Source: JBAQMG01 sp049302575 (lineage in GTDB: Bacteria > Bacillota > Desulfitobacteriia > Desulfitobacteriales > Desulfitobacteriaceae). From it: a DNA stretch of 43,622 nt. The stretch lies in the NCBI GenBank assembly GCA_049302575.1, contig JBAQMG010000030.1:1-43622 (forward strand), in the 5' to 3' direction. Below, one piece after another: positions 7,627-14,861 of the stretch. How positions within the stretch are numbered: the first letter of the stretch is position 1; each line of letters starts with the position of its first letter. The position numbers and the translations under genes were made by a program. Below the pieces are notes generated by a model that saw only the letters and a program-made list of their open reading frames with translations, had not been told where the DNA came from and did no database searches.

Positions 7627-9705
7627 CTATGCCGTTACATTAATAAGATGATCTGTCAACTGACCATTGGCTGAATATGAAATTCCCTTAAGTTGAGCAT
7701 TTTTCTCTTCTGCTTCCTTTTCACTCAATTGTATGTAGACGTTAAATTCGTTTTTAGGCTTTTGTTGATGTTGTCCGCCTAGACCCATTTGTAACATACC
7801 ACAGGAGATGCCGCTATTTTGTAAAGTTTCCCGCAACTGGGCTAGGTTTTGCTGTAGCATACTTGTCGTCGCAGTTTCTGACGCCTGGCACTGAAGATGA
7901 ACTTGTCCATTTTCCCAACGGATTGCTAGTTGAATTTTTCCTAAATCAGCAGGATGAAGCTGAATTTCTAATTCCTTAACCTCTGGATGTTGAACGATAG
8001 AATGTCGTCGCATTGCCGTAGAAATTTGTTCCCAAACAGGTGAAATATCCGATTTACTATCAGTCATACTCGACATAGTTTGAGTCTTTTCCTTTGCAAT
8101 CAAAGAACTTAAATTATTAAGATCAAATTTTGAGTTTACTACTTGTTCATCATTTATAACCGTCTCATCACTCGAAACAGGTGAATTCGACGTTTCCTTG
8201 TCCCTATTGTTTCCTGCAAAACTACCCTTTGATAAATCTGCACCTATAGCTAAACTCTGCTGTCCCTCAATAATTATGCGATTCACAGATTTTGATAGAT
8301 CAGTAGTATTCTGAGACAACTCCTGATTTTGGACACCCTTAGCAAATTGATTACGCTTATTCACTTCTATTATTTGAGAACTTTTATTAAGTTCAGTTGA
8401 ATTGGTATCTAAGTCTCTCTTAATTGAGGTTGTTGGGAGACTTAAAACCTCTTTCTCTGCTTTTAATTGTTCAACTGGGTTCACTTGTACCAGCGGTTTA
8501 GTTAAGGTACTCTTCACTTCGGCATTTAATCCCTGTATTGTAGGAGTCTCTTGGGCTACCGTAGCTAACCCCTTAGTTATTGGTGTCTCTTGCACTTGGG
8601 TTGGGGTTACCTCTATTGGCCGCTTACTTGTGTTTTGATTTCGACTTGTATTTTCGTTCTGTCCCACTAAGACTAATTTATCATTTTGCAGTGGAGAAAC
8701 TAGCATCGCTTCATCTGTGTCTACAGCATTAGTTTTCACTTGCGTTACTACAGATTTTTCTCCCTCTCGATTTGAAGTAGAAGTAGAAGTAGGAGTAGGA
8801 GTAGGAGTAATGGGAAATTGTTCAACTGGATTCACTTGTACTGGCGGTTTAGTTAAGGTACTCTTCACTTCGACATTTAATCCCTGTATTGTAGGAGTCT
8901 CTTGGGCTCTCGTAGCTAACCCCTTAGCTATTGATGTCTCTTGCACTTGGGTTGGGTTTGCCCCTATCGTCTGCTTAATCGTGTTCTTGAAAGACTGTTG
9001 ATCCATTTCAGATAGGGTCTCAGTAACCAGAGACATCTTCGTTCTTAACCAATCGAGCGTATTTTTTGATAATGTTCCATTCAAATCAGATCCATTAGCT
9101 TTTAATCCATCTTCATTAGAACTAGGTGATTCCACACGAACCTCACCAGAAAGTTCTTTTAGAAGTTCAGAAACAATACTTTTATATTCATCCAACTCCG
9201 ATAATATAGAGGAAGAACCCCCCACTGACATTTGCGGCAGCATCCCTGTCCGCTGCAAAGTCATCGCTGATTCCAAGGGTTTATTACCGACTAACACGTT
9301 AATTAACTCTAGTGGTATTCTATTCCCTTGGTTTACTGCACCTCCGGAATTGGCCTCCTTGCCTGCCGGAAAATCGCTCTGAATAATTGATTCCGCCTGT
9401 GATAATCCTAATAGACCCGCTAAAACTTTTTGTAACCCTAATTTTTGAACACCGAGATCATTTGACACAGTCATGATCCCCAACGTATCCTGCGGGTTTT
9501 GTTGTGTTTCATCTCCTGACTTCTTCTCTTCAGAATTCTGTCCTTTCGTCACATAAACGGGAAACATCCATCCTCCAAGAATTGCCGCGAATTCCGCAGC
9601 TACACTATCATCCGTAGAACCCGTTCCCTTCTTAGGCGATGAACTACTGTCCGAAACAGCGGCCACTTTGAGTCCTGTACTCGAAAGGACATTTAGACCT
9701 GTCAT
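7627..9705 (-). CDS. fliK: Flagellar hook-length control protein FliK
   Basis: An exported molecular ruler that measures hook length and switches FlhB specificity. It has 692 residues. The C-terminal Flg_hook domain (about residues 565-660) is clear: EVKELEIQLHPADLGKIQLAI and then QLRETLQNSGI. The rest is polar, low in complexity and poorly conserved, as expected. Two features are unusual: a 141 bp near-identical direct repeat (about 47 residues, beginning with TQVQETxIxKGLAT), and a proline/threonine/serine hexamer repeat between the copies. Repeat change would alter ruler length in frame. ATG 9705 has GTGAGG just upstream. A sigma-28 type promoter lies at 9741-9768. Confidence 0.93.
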   Translation of the reverse strand: MTGLNVLSSTGLKVAAVSDSSSSPKKGTGSTDDSVAAEFAAILGGWMFPVYVTKGQNSEEKKSGDETQQNPQDTLGIMTVSNDLGVQKLGLQKVLAGLLGLSQAESIIQSDFPAGKEANSGGAVNQGNRIPLELINVLVGNKPLESAMTLQRTGMLPQMSVGGSSSILSELDEYKSIVSELLKELSGEVRVESPSSNEDGLKANGSDLNGTLSKNTLDWLRTKMSLVTETLSEMDQQSFKNTIKQTIGANPTQVQETSIAKGLATRAQETPTIQGLNVEVKSTLTKPPVQVNPVEQFPITPTPTPTSTSTSNREGEKSVVTQVKTNAVDTDEAMLVSPLQNDKLVLVGQNENTSRNQNTSKRPIEVTPTQVQETPITKGLATVAQETPTIQGLNAEVKSTLTKPLVQVNPVEQLKAEKEVLSLPTTSIKRDLDTNSTELNKSSQIIEVNKRNQFAKGVQNQELSQNTTDLSKSVNRIIIEGQQSLAIGADLSKGSFAGNNRDKETSNSPVSSDETVINDEQVVNSKFDLNNLSSLIAKEKTQTMSSMTDSKSDISPVWEQISTAMRRHSIVQHPEVKELEIQLHPADLGKIQLAIRWENGQVHLQCQASETATTSMLQQNLAQLRETLQNSGISCGMLQMGLGGQHQQKPKNEFNVYIQLSEKEAEEKNAQLKGISYSANGQLTDHLINVTA
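8467..8607 (-). repeat. Direct repeat inside fliK, copy A
   Basis: About 141 bp, nearly identical to copy B at 8818-8958, in the same orientation and offset by exactly 351 bp (117 codons), so in frame. Only scattered substitutions separate them. It encodes TQVQETPITKGLATVAQETP and what follows, through NPVEQ. Confidence 0.9.
8774..8809 (-). repeat. Hexamer microsatellite in fliK
   Basis: Six tandem hexamers on the plus strand: three GAAGTA and then three GGAGTA. On the coding strand they give the PTPTPTSTSTS tract. Because units are 6 bp, slippage would change length by two residues per unit without a frameshift. Confidence 0.9.
8818..8958 (-). repeat. Direct repeat inside fliK, copy B
   Basis: Partner of the copy at 8467-8607. 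It encodes the same block (TQVQETSIAKGLATRAQETP onward). The high nucleotide identity, including third positions, suggests a recent duplication or gene conversion. Confidence 0.9.
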
Positions 9706-9740
9706 TACCTCACCTACCTTTAGGTTAGACTACATTTATT

Positions 9741-9768
9741 ATATCGTCAAAATCCTCCCTTAACTTTA
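9741..9768 (-). promoter_or_regulatory. Candidate sigma-28 (FliA/SigD) promoter before fliK
   Basis: On the minus strand TAAA (9768-9765), 16 bases, then GACGATAT (9748-9741), which matches GCCGATAT at 7 of 8. It lies between the fliA stop and the fliK start, 36 bp before the fliK ATG, so the fliK-flgD-flgE-rod-cheW genes could be switched on by the product of the gene just upstream. No terminator separates fliA from fliK, so read-through is also expected. Confidence 0.65.
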
Positions 9769-9795
9769 GGAGAAAATAATTTTCCATATTTTAAA

Positions 9796-10548
9796 TCAAA
9801 ACAAATTCTTCTTTTGCCTACTTAATCGACCTCTCAGACGCAAAATTGCTTGCGAGTGTAACTGTGATATTCGAGATTCAGATAATTTTAAAATTGCAGC
9901 GATCTCTTTCAAAGTCAATTCCTCTTGATAATAAAAGGCAAGTACTAGCTTCTCTTTTTCAGGCAATTTGTCCAAAGCTTCACTAAGAATGCGATTTTGT
10001 TCTCCCTTTTCCACAGCAGAAAAAGCTGCTTGTGCATCATGATCCATAAGCAGATCTAGTTGTGTACTGCTATTATCCCCGTCATCTCTTATTCCCGATT
10101 CATCAAGTGACGTGAGCATCAACATTTGACCTTGGATTAAAATAGTCTCTAACTCGCGACGCTCTATTTTAAGGAATTCAGCAACTTTCTCCGCGGACGC
10201 AGCCTGCCCAAGTTGATTTTCGAGTATCACAAAAGCGTCTTGAACACGTTTAACCTTTTGTCTAGCGGAATGAGGTACCCAGTCCATCGCCCGTAATCCA
10301 TCGATCATAGCGCCACGTATCCGTAAAGAGGCGTAAGTCTCTAATTTTGCCCCCCGCGCAGCATCAAAACGTTCGATAGCATCAAGCAAGCCAAAAACCC
10401 CATAGCCGATGAGATCATCTTCATCAACATGTGCAGGCAGCGACATGGCTAACCGTCCTGCAATACGTCTTACCAAGGGGAGATATTGCTCTATTTGGTT
10501 TGCTGTCCAGGGAACCTTGGTTACCGCTTCATAGGTATTCTGTGGCAA
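9796..10548 (-). CDS. fliA: RNA polymerase sigma-28 factor, FliA/SigD/WhiG family
   Basis: Directs transcription of late flagellar genes. It has 250 residues. Region 2 is clear (LVRRIAGRLAMSLPAHVDEDDLIGYGVFGLLDAIERFD, then YASLRIRGAMIDGLRAMDWVP) and region 4 has a helix-turn-helix (LTLKEIAAILKLSESRISQLHSQAILRLR). Region 1.1 is absent, typical of this group. It starts at a TTG (10548) seven bases after GGAGG. It closes the run cheC-cheD-unknown-fliA, as sigD closes the fla/che operon of Bacillus apart from swrB. Three candidate target promoters occur in this window. Confidence 0.96.
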   Translation of the reverse strand: MPQNTYEAVTKVPWTANQIEQYLPLVRRIAGRLAMSLPAHVDEDDLIGYGVFGLLDAIERFDAARGAKLETYASLRIRGAMIDGLRAMDWVPHSARQKVKRVQDAFVILENQLGQAASAEKVAEFLKIERRELETILIQGQMLMLTSLDESGIRDDGDNSSTQLDLLMDHDAQAAFSAVEKGEQNRILSEALDKLPEKEKLVLAFYYQEELTLKEIAAILKLSESRISQLHSQAILRLRGRLSRQKKNLF

Positions 10549-10596
10549 GTCCTGACCTCCCTACTCGAAATTCTAGGTACGATGTTCGATGGTAGA

Positions 10597-11055
10597 TTAT
10601 TCGTCCCATCCCATTCGTCGAACGATATCAGCCTGCTGTTGATGTCCTACTCCACTGACTAAAGCAGGATCTACTTGCCCAGCGTAAGTTCCTACTCCTA
10701 TTTTATCTGCTTCTAAAACAGATTCATTCTCATTAAAATCTGGTTTTTGATCGATCGAATAAGTATTTTCGACACGTTCAACACTATCATCCCCCAAGGA
10801 AATATCTATGAGTGTTCCTTGATTAAGCTTCTGCTCCAAAACCTCTTCATCTGAATCTGGATAAGCAGTTTTCATAAACAACAATATACTTCCTAGAGTT
10901 AAGGAATAGATGACTAAAAAGGCTGACGCAGCCCTAACAAGAGTCCAACCTAAAGTTACCCCATTTTTCCAACTTAATAAACAAATCAAACTCGCCGTAA
11001 CTAGCGCTAGATACTTTGACCAAAGACGTAGTTGTTCGTCTTTAGGAAAATCCAT
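10597..11055 (-). CDS. Unknown membrane protein between cheD and fliA
   Basis: I do not recognise this protein. It has 152 residues: a short charged N-terminus, two probable membrane helices (about residues 14-30 and 38-60, ending SILLFMKTAYP), then a strongly acidic, probably disordered cytoplasmic tail (about 65-152) ending in a short helix (QQQADIVRRMGWDE). Its ATG overlaps the cheD stop as TAATG, so translation is coupled. In Bacillus the small membrane protein SwrB lies next to sigD and affects flagellar assembly; position is similar but gene order differs and SwrB has one membrane segment, so I do not equate them. A link to flagellar assembly or receptor signalling is inference from position. 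Confidence 0.8.
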   Translation of the reverse strand: MDFPKDEQLRLWSKYLALVTASLICLLSWKNGVTLGWTLVRAASAFLVIYSLTLGSILLFMKTAYPDSDEEVLEQKLNQGTLIDISLGDDSVERVENTYSIDQKPDFNENESVLEADKIGVGTYAGQVDPALVSGVGHQQQADIVRRMGWDE

Positions 11056-11537
11056 TATATCACCTTTTCACCATGGTTAATTGTGCGCACGCGCAAATCC
11101 CCTGTACCTACATCAAAATGAATCGTACGGCCAAAGTTTCCCCCAACATCGATTGCCAAGATCGGAATACCTAATTTTTTCAGTTCTCTTTCCACTGCCT
11201 CCGCATTTCGGTCACCTATTTTAAGGATATTCGGCTTTCCAGGGAAAGAAAACATTTGCGCCCCTCCAGCCATCTTGGCCCGTAAACGAGACCTGTTTCC
11301 ACCGAGACGTACGATATCCTGTAAAAGTAGTTCTAAAGCGGTATCTGCGTATTTCGCCAAGTTACCTCCAGTACTGCCATTGGCTGTTGGCAACATTATG
11401 TGTGCCATTCCACCAACCTTCTGCATCGGATCATTAACACATATTCCTATGCACGAACCCAAGCCAGCGGTCATTAAGAGATCCGGGTTTTTTGCTGTCT
11501 TGAAATCGGCCATTCCGACATTAATTACTGTACTCAT
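11055..11537 (-). CDS. cheD: Chemoreceptor glutamine deamidase CheD
   Basis: Deamidates glutamines on chemoreceptors and binds CheC to adjust adaptation. It has 160 residues, the usual length. The catalytic cysteine is Cys29 in AGLGSCIGICV and the histidine is His46 in GMAHIMLP; the conserved GGAQMF and IGDRNA blocks are also present. The start overlaps the cheC stop by 4 bp (ATGA), so the two partners are translationally coupled. Confidence 0.95.
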   Translation of the reverse strand: MSTVINVGMADFKTAKNPDLLMTAGLGSCIGICVNDPMQKVGGMAHIMLPTANGSTGGNLAKYADTALELLLQDIVRLGGNRSRLRAKMAGGAQMFSFPGKPNILKIGDRNAEAVERELKKLGIPILAIDVGGNFGRTIHFDVGTGDLRVRTINHGEKVI

Positions 11538-12130
11538 ACGCCTAGTGCTCCCAACAACTTCTTTAAAGAGCCTTGATCTGGGAGAAAAATAAACTGTCCT
11601 TCGATTTGAGGGATCCCCGACATCTGAGTATCAATAAACAATACCTGTTCGTCCAAGACCCCTTCTTCAAGCAGAATGGCGTCTAAGATCGCTCCAGCCA
11701 TATCAACAGCCAAAGCCGGAACGGAAGGTTGCAAGGGGATCCCGGAAAATTGAGTTAGAGCAATGATAAACGAACTAACCATAATATTGCCAACTTCTTT
11801 AAGGGCCGACTGTGCTATTTCACTTGTAAAAAGATCGGTGTGCTCGCTAGAACTAAATAAGCTTTGAACAATTATTTCCGCACTTTCTAGTGGAAGGAAA
11901 AAAACCGCTTTTCCTGGAGCCTCCCCCTCAACCTTAACATACACTACCGCCTGAGCAGCATCCAACAGACCAATGATTTTGGAAACCTCTTCAAAATCAA
12001 GCATCCAAACTTCCGGGACCGACATATCAATTCTGCGTTGCAATAGCGTAGATAAAGCCGTAGCAGCGTTTCCAGACCCGATATTCCCAATTTCCTTCAA
12101 AGCATCTCGTTGGATTTGATTAAGTTCCAT
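11534..12130 (-). CDS. cheC: CheY-P phosphatase CheC
   Basis: Removes phosphate from CheY and controls CheD. The true start is the ATG at 12130 (198 residues), ten bases after AAAGGA; the open frame extends further upstream but that part overlaps the PilZ gene and is not CheC-like. Both pseudo-symmetric active sites keep the Glu-xx-Asn signature: ALKEIGNIGSGNAATAL near the N-terminus and ALKEVGNIMVSS in the second half. It follows the PilZ gene by one base. Confidence 0.94.
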   Translation of the reverse strand: MELNQIQRDALKEIGNIGSGNAATALSTLLQRRIDMSVPEVWMLDFEEVSKIIGLLDAAQAVVYVKVEGEAPGKAVFFLPLESAEIIVQSLFSSSEHTDLFTSEIAQSALKEVGNIMVSSFIIALTQFSGIPLQPSVPALAVDMAGAILDAILLEEGVLDEQVLFIDTQMSGIPQIEGQFIFLPDQGSLKKLLGALGV

Positions 12131-12131
12131 A

Positions 12132-12776
12132 TCAGAACAATCCTTTCTTTCGCATAGTCCTTTGCAGTTCAAAGACACAGCGAATGACACGATCCCGATC
12201 ACGTTCGGAAATTTCATAGAACTCAGCCGAAATACTATAAGCCTTTGTATCTTCAATTTTTAGAACGCGCCGTACACGAACGGGAGTATTTAATTCGCCA
12301 CTAGGTAACTTTAATTGGGCATAAAGCAAAGAATTGTTTTCTAGTTTTTCAACAGTTCTAAAACGTATACCACCACCACTTATATCAAGCATATTCCCAG
12401 CTTTGAGATCACTCAAACCCTCTTTTGTCACCATCCGAAAAGTTAGCGGATAAATCGCTGGGATCCTTACATAGTTACGGCGTTGTACCTTACGGATTTC
12501 TTCTGGAAAATCCAAGACAAAAATCGGTATGGGTACCGCAATTCTCTGTTTAATCCTAGTATCAAAACTATAGGCTGAAACTTCATCGTAATAGATTACC
12601 TCTAAGACAGTTCCTACACGCAAAGGGACAACTTCACCTTGGTGATAAGGAGCCGTGACGGAGATTATTCGTTCCCCTACTTCATCGACTCGGGTATGAT
12701 AATTCCCTTTATAATCCCCATCAGGTATAACAAGCTCGATAGTTGTTCCTGGGAATAGTTTTTTCTTACGTGACAA
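12132..12776 (-). CDS. PilZ-domain cyclic di-GMP receptor (YcgR/MotI-like)
   Basis: Probably binds cyclic di-GMP and slows or stops the flagellar motor. It has 214 residues: an N-terminal YcgR-type beta domain (about 1-95) and a PilZ domain (about 97-205). The binding motifs are visible: RRNYVR (RxxxR, at about 98-103) and DISGGGIRF (DxSxxG, about 133-141). It starts at a TTG (12776) after AAGGGTGGTG. It sits between flhG and cheC inside the early operon, so it would be made with the motor. A GGDEF protein at the end of the window could supply the ligand (inference). Confidence 0.9.
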   Translation of the reverse strand: MSRKKKLFPGTTIELVIPDGDYKGNYHTRVDEVGERIISVTAPYHQGEVVPLRVGTVLEVIYYDEVSAYSFDTRIKQRIAVPIPIFVLDFPEEIRKVQRRNYVRIPAIYPLTFRMVTKEGLSDLKAGNMLDISGGGIRFRTVEKLENNSLLYAQLKLPSGELNTPVRVRRVLKIEDTKAYSISAEFYEISERDRDRVIRCVFELQRTMRKKGLF

Positions 12777-12794
12777 AAGATCACCACCCTTACT

Positions 12795-12850
12795 AATAAT
12801 TCATAATGCATTATGAATTATGAATTGAACTTTAAGCATTATGCATTGAC
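12795..12850 (-). repeat. ATGCAT/ATTATGAATT-type spacer repeat, flhG-PilZ gap
   Basis: The gap between flhG and the PilZ gene is filled with imperfect repeats of AATTCATAATGCATTATGAA and shorter pieces. They include several palindromes centred on ATGCAT. Similar sequence fills other gaps at 16935-17066, 23037-23061, 23735-23835 and around 31470-31490. Confidence 0.7.
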
Positions 12851-13714
12851 TTAGCGTTGTTTCTTCAGTAGTGAATTCAAAAAACCCCTTATCCCACGGG
12901 AGCGTGGTACTCGAAGGTATAGGCCAGCCATCGTTCCTGCAATCCATTGTATGCAACGATAAGCAGAACTCTCTGGATAACATATTCCTAAAGGTTCCTG
13001 ACTCATGACTGCTCGACCAACCAAGGGATCATCATAAACCCAACCTAGCAAGTCAAGTGAGCCATGTAAAAATTTTCGTACAGCTACTTCAAGTCGCTCA
13101 TAAGTATCTCTTGCTTCAGCTTCTAGATGAACTCGGTTTACTACAACTCCTACCCTAAAATCTCCACTCCCCATACCTAAGGCCTTAAGAAGTCCATAAG
13201 CGTCAGTGATAGATGTCGGTTCTGGGGTCGTAACTAGGATTATATCATCTGAAGCTCGAAGAAAGTTAAGCACCGTATGACTTAGCCCAGCACCAGTATC
13301 GATAATTAAGATATCGGCATGTTTTTCTAATCTTCCAAAATTAGAAACTAGATTCAAAAGTTGCGGGCGCCCTAGATTGGCCATTTCCTGCACACCGGAT
13401 CCTCCAGGTAAAATCCCAATTCCTCTAGGTCCGGCCAACAGTATCTCTTCAATTGTTTTCTCGCCCGCAATAAGATGTTCTATCGTATAACGAGCAGTAA
13501 TTCCAAAGGCAATATCTACATTAGCTAAACCTAAATCTCCATCAAGTATTATGACTCTATAACTTAATTCGACAAGGGCAAGGGCTAAATTAACCGTAAA
13601 ATTTGTTTTCCCAACTCCCCCTTTACCGCTAGTTACAGAAATAACGCGCATTTTGCTTTTAGGAGTTGGTATGCCAGAGACCAATTCGCGTAAAACAGTC
13701 GCTTGATCACGCAT
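12851..13714 (-). CDS. flhG: Flagellar number/placement ATPase FlhG (MinD-like)
   Basis: A ParA/MinD-type ATPase that works with FlhF to set flagellar number and position. From ATG 13714 (GGGGGAGGAG upstream) it is 287 residues. The deviant Walker A is SGKGGVGKTNFTVNLA, followed by ILDGDLGLANVD and DTGAGLS. The N-terminus (RDQATVLREL) has the short helix with a DQAxxLR motif, which in FlhG activates FlhF GTPase. It overlaps flhF by 8 bp. Confidence 0.95.
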   Translation of the reverse strand: MRDQATVLRELVSGIPTPKSKMRVISVTSGKGGVGKTNFTVNLALALVELSYRVIILDGDLGLANVDIAFGITARYTIEHLIAGEKTIEEILLAGPRGIGILPGGSGVQEMANLGRPQLLNLVSNFGRLEKHADILIIDTGAGLSHTVLNFLRASDDIILVTTPEPTSITDAYGLLKALGMGSGDFRVGVVVNRVHLEAEARDTYERLEVAVRKFLHGSLDLLGWVYDDPLVGRAVMSQEPLGICYPESSAYRCIQWIAGTMAGLYLRVPRSRGIRGFLNSLLKKQR

Positions 13715-14861
13715 ACAAATTCTCCTCCCCCAAAATATAAGCAGCCAAACATTGGGGCGTTGCAACCTCAATATCATCTGGTACGCCTTGTCCATTAGTT
13801 ACATAAGCTGTTGGAAGTGTGGTATTTTCTAAAAGATTTAAAATCGATCCGGCACTGGCTGTCTCATCTAGCTTAGTAAAAATTAAATGTGTAGTAAAAG
13901 GTTCAAAACGCTTAAACACGCTAAGTTGATCCGAAGTTTGAGTTGTGGCACTCATTACTAAAATTGTTAAATCAGGCTTAGCTTTATCCAGAAAGGCCCT
14001 TAATTCCGACATGTGTAAATCGTGATGCGGACTACGCCCAGCTGTATCAATGAAGATCAACTCTTTATCCGCATGTTGATATAGGGCATCGCGTAACCCC
14101 GAGGGGGTCATTGCAACTTCCACAGATACTCCAATTATCTCTCCGAAGGTTTTAAGCTGTTCAACCGCTGCCACTCGATAGGTATCAGCAGTAATCAAGG
14201 CGATCTTTCTCTTATCCACAATACTAAAACCAGCTGCAAGTTTTCCAATAGTTGTCGTTTTTCCCACTCCTGTTGGACCTATTAAGGCAACAATCCTAGG
14301 CTTATTAAGCCCAGGTTTAATAGCTGAGGTATTCACACATATCTGGCTAATAAGCTCTTCAAGTCTAAGTCGAACGCGAACCTGATCCTGCCATTCTTCT
14401 TCACGAAGAGTTTGTTGTATTTGACGTAAAAGTCGATTAATAAGACCTTCACTCAAACCACGTTCTCGTAATATACCTACCCATGTTTGAAGCGGTGGAG
14501 GCCATGTTGCCCGTTCTTCTCCAAACCCTGCCATTTGTTTGTCCATCTTCTCTAACATTTTCTTCATTTCCTGAATTTCCAGTTGAAGCATAGAACTTTT
14601 TTCACTACTCTGAGTTAAATCTGTAGGATCAGCGAAAAGACCCTGATAAGGAGTCTGCTCAGAACTTACCGTCTTTTTGAAAACCGCAGGGCTATCTTCA
14701 ATAGCAGCCGTTATTTCCACTTTAAGTTTACCAAAAAACCCCAAAAAACCACCTTCTCGGAATTGTCGCGTTTGCAAGATTACTGCTTCTGAACCAAGTT
14801 CCTTTTTAATCTTAGCCATTGTTTCCGCAACATTTTCTCCGACAAATCGTTTAACTCGCAA
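13707..14861 (-). CDS. flhF: Flagellar biosynthesis SRP-type GTPase FlhF
   Basis: SRP-family GTPase that recruits early flagellar parts to the membrane. It has 384 residues: a basic N-terminal B domain, a helical N domain (about 130-190), and a G domain with GPTGVGKTTTIGKLA (G1), DTAGRS (G3) and TKLDET (G4). It starts at a TTG (14861) that overlaps the end of flhA by 11 bp, after GGTGGTG. flhG follows in an 8 bp overlap. Confidence 0.96.
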   Translation of the reverse strand: MRVKRFVGENVAETMAKIKKELGSEAVILQTRQFREGGFLGFFGKLKVEITAAIEDSPAVFKKTVSSEQTPYQGLFADPTDLTQSSEKSSMLQLEIQEMKKMLEKMDKQMAGFGEERATWPPPLQTWVGILRERGLSEGLINRLLRQIQQTLREEEWQDQVRVRLRLEELISQICVNTSAIKPGLNKPRIVALIGPTGVGKTTTIGKLAAGFSIVDKRKIALITADTYRVAAVEQLKTFGEIIGVSVEVAMTPSGLRDALYQHADKELIFIDTAGRSPHHDLHMSELRAFLDKAKPDLTILVMSATTQTSDQLSVFKRFEPFTTHLIFTKLDETASAGSILNLLENTTLPTAYVTNGQGVPDDIEVATPQCLAAYILGEENLYA

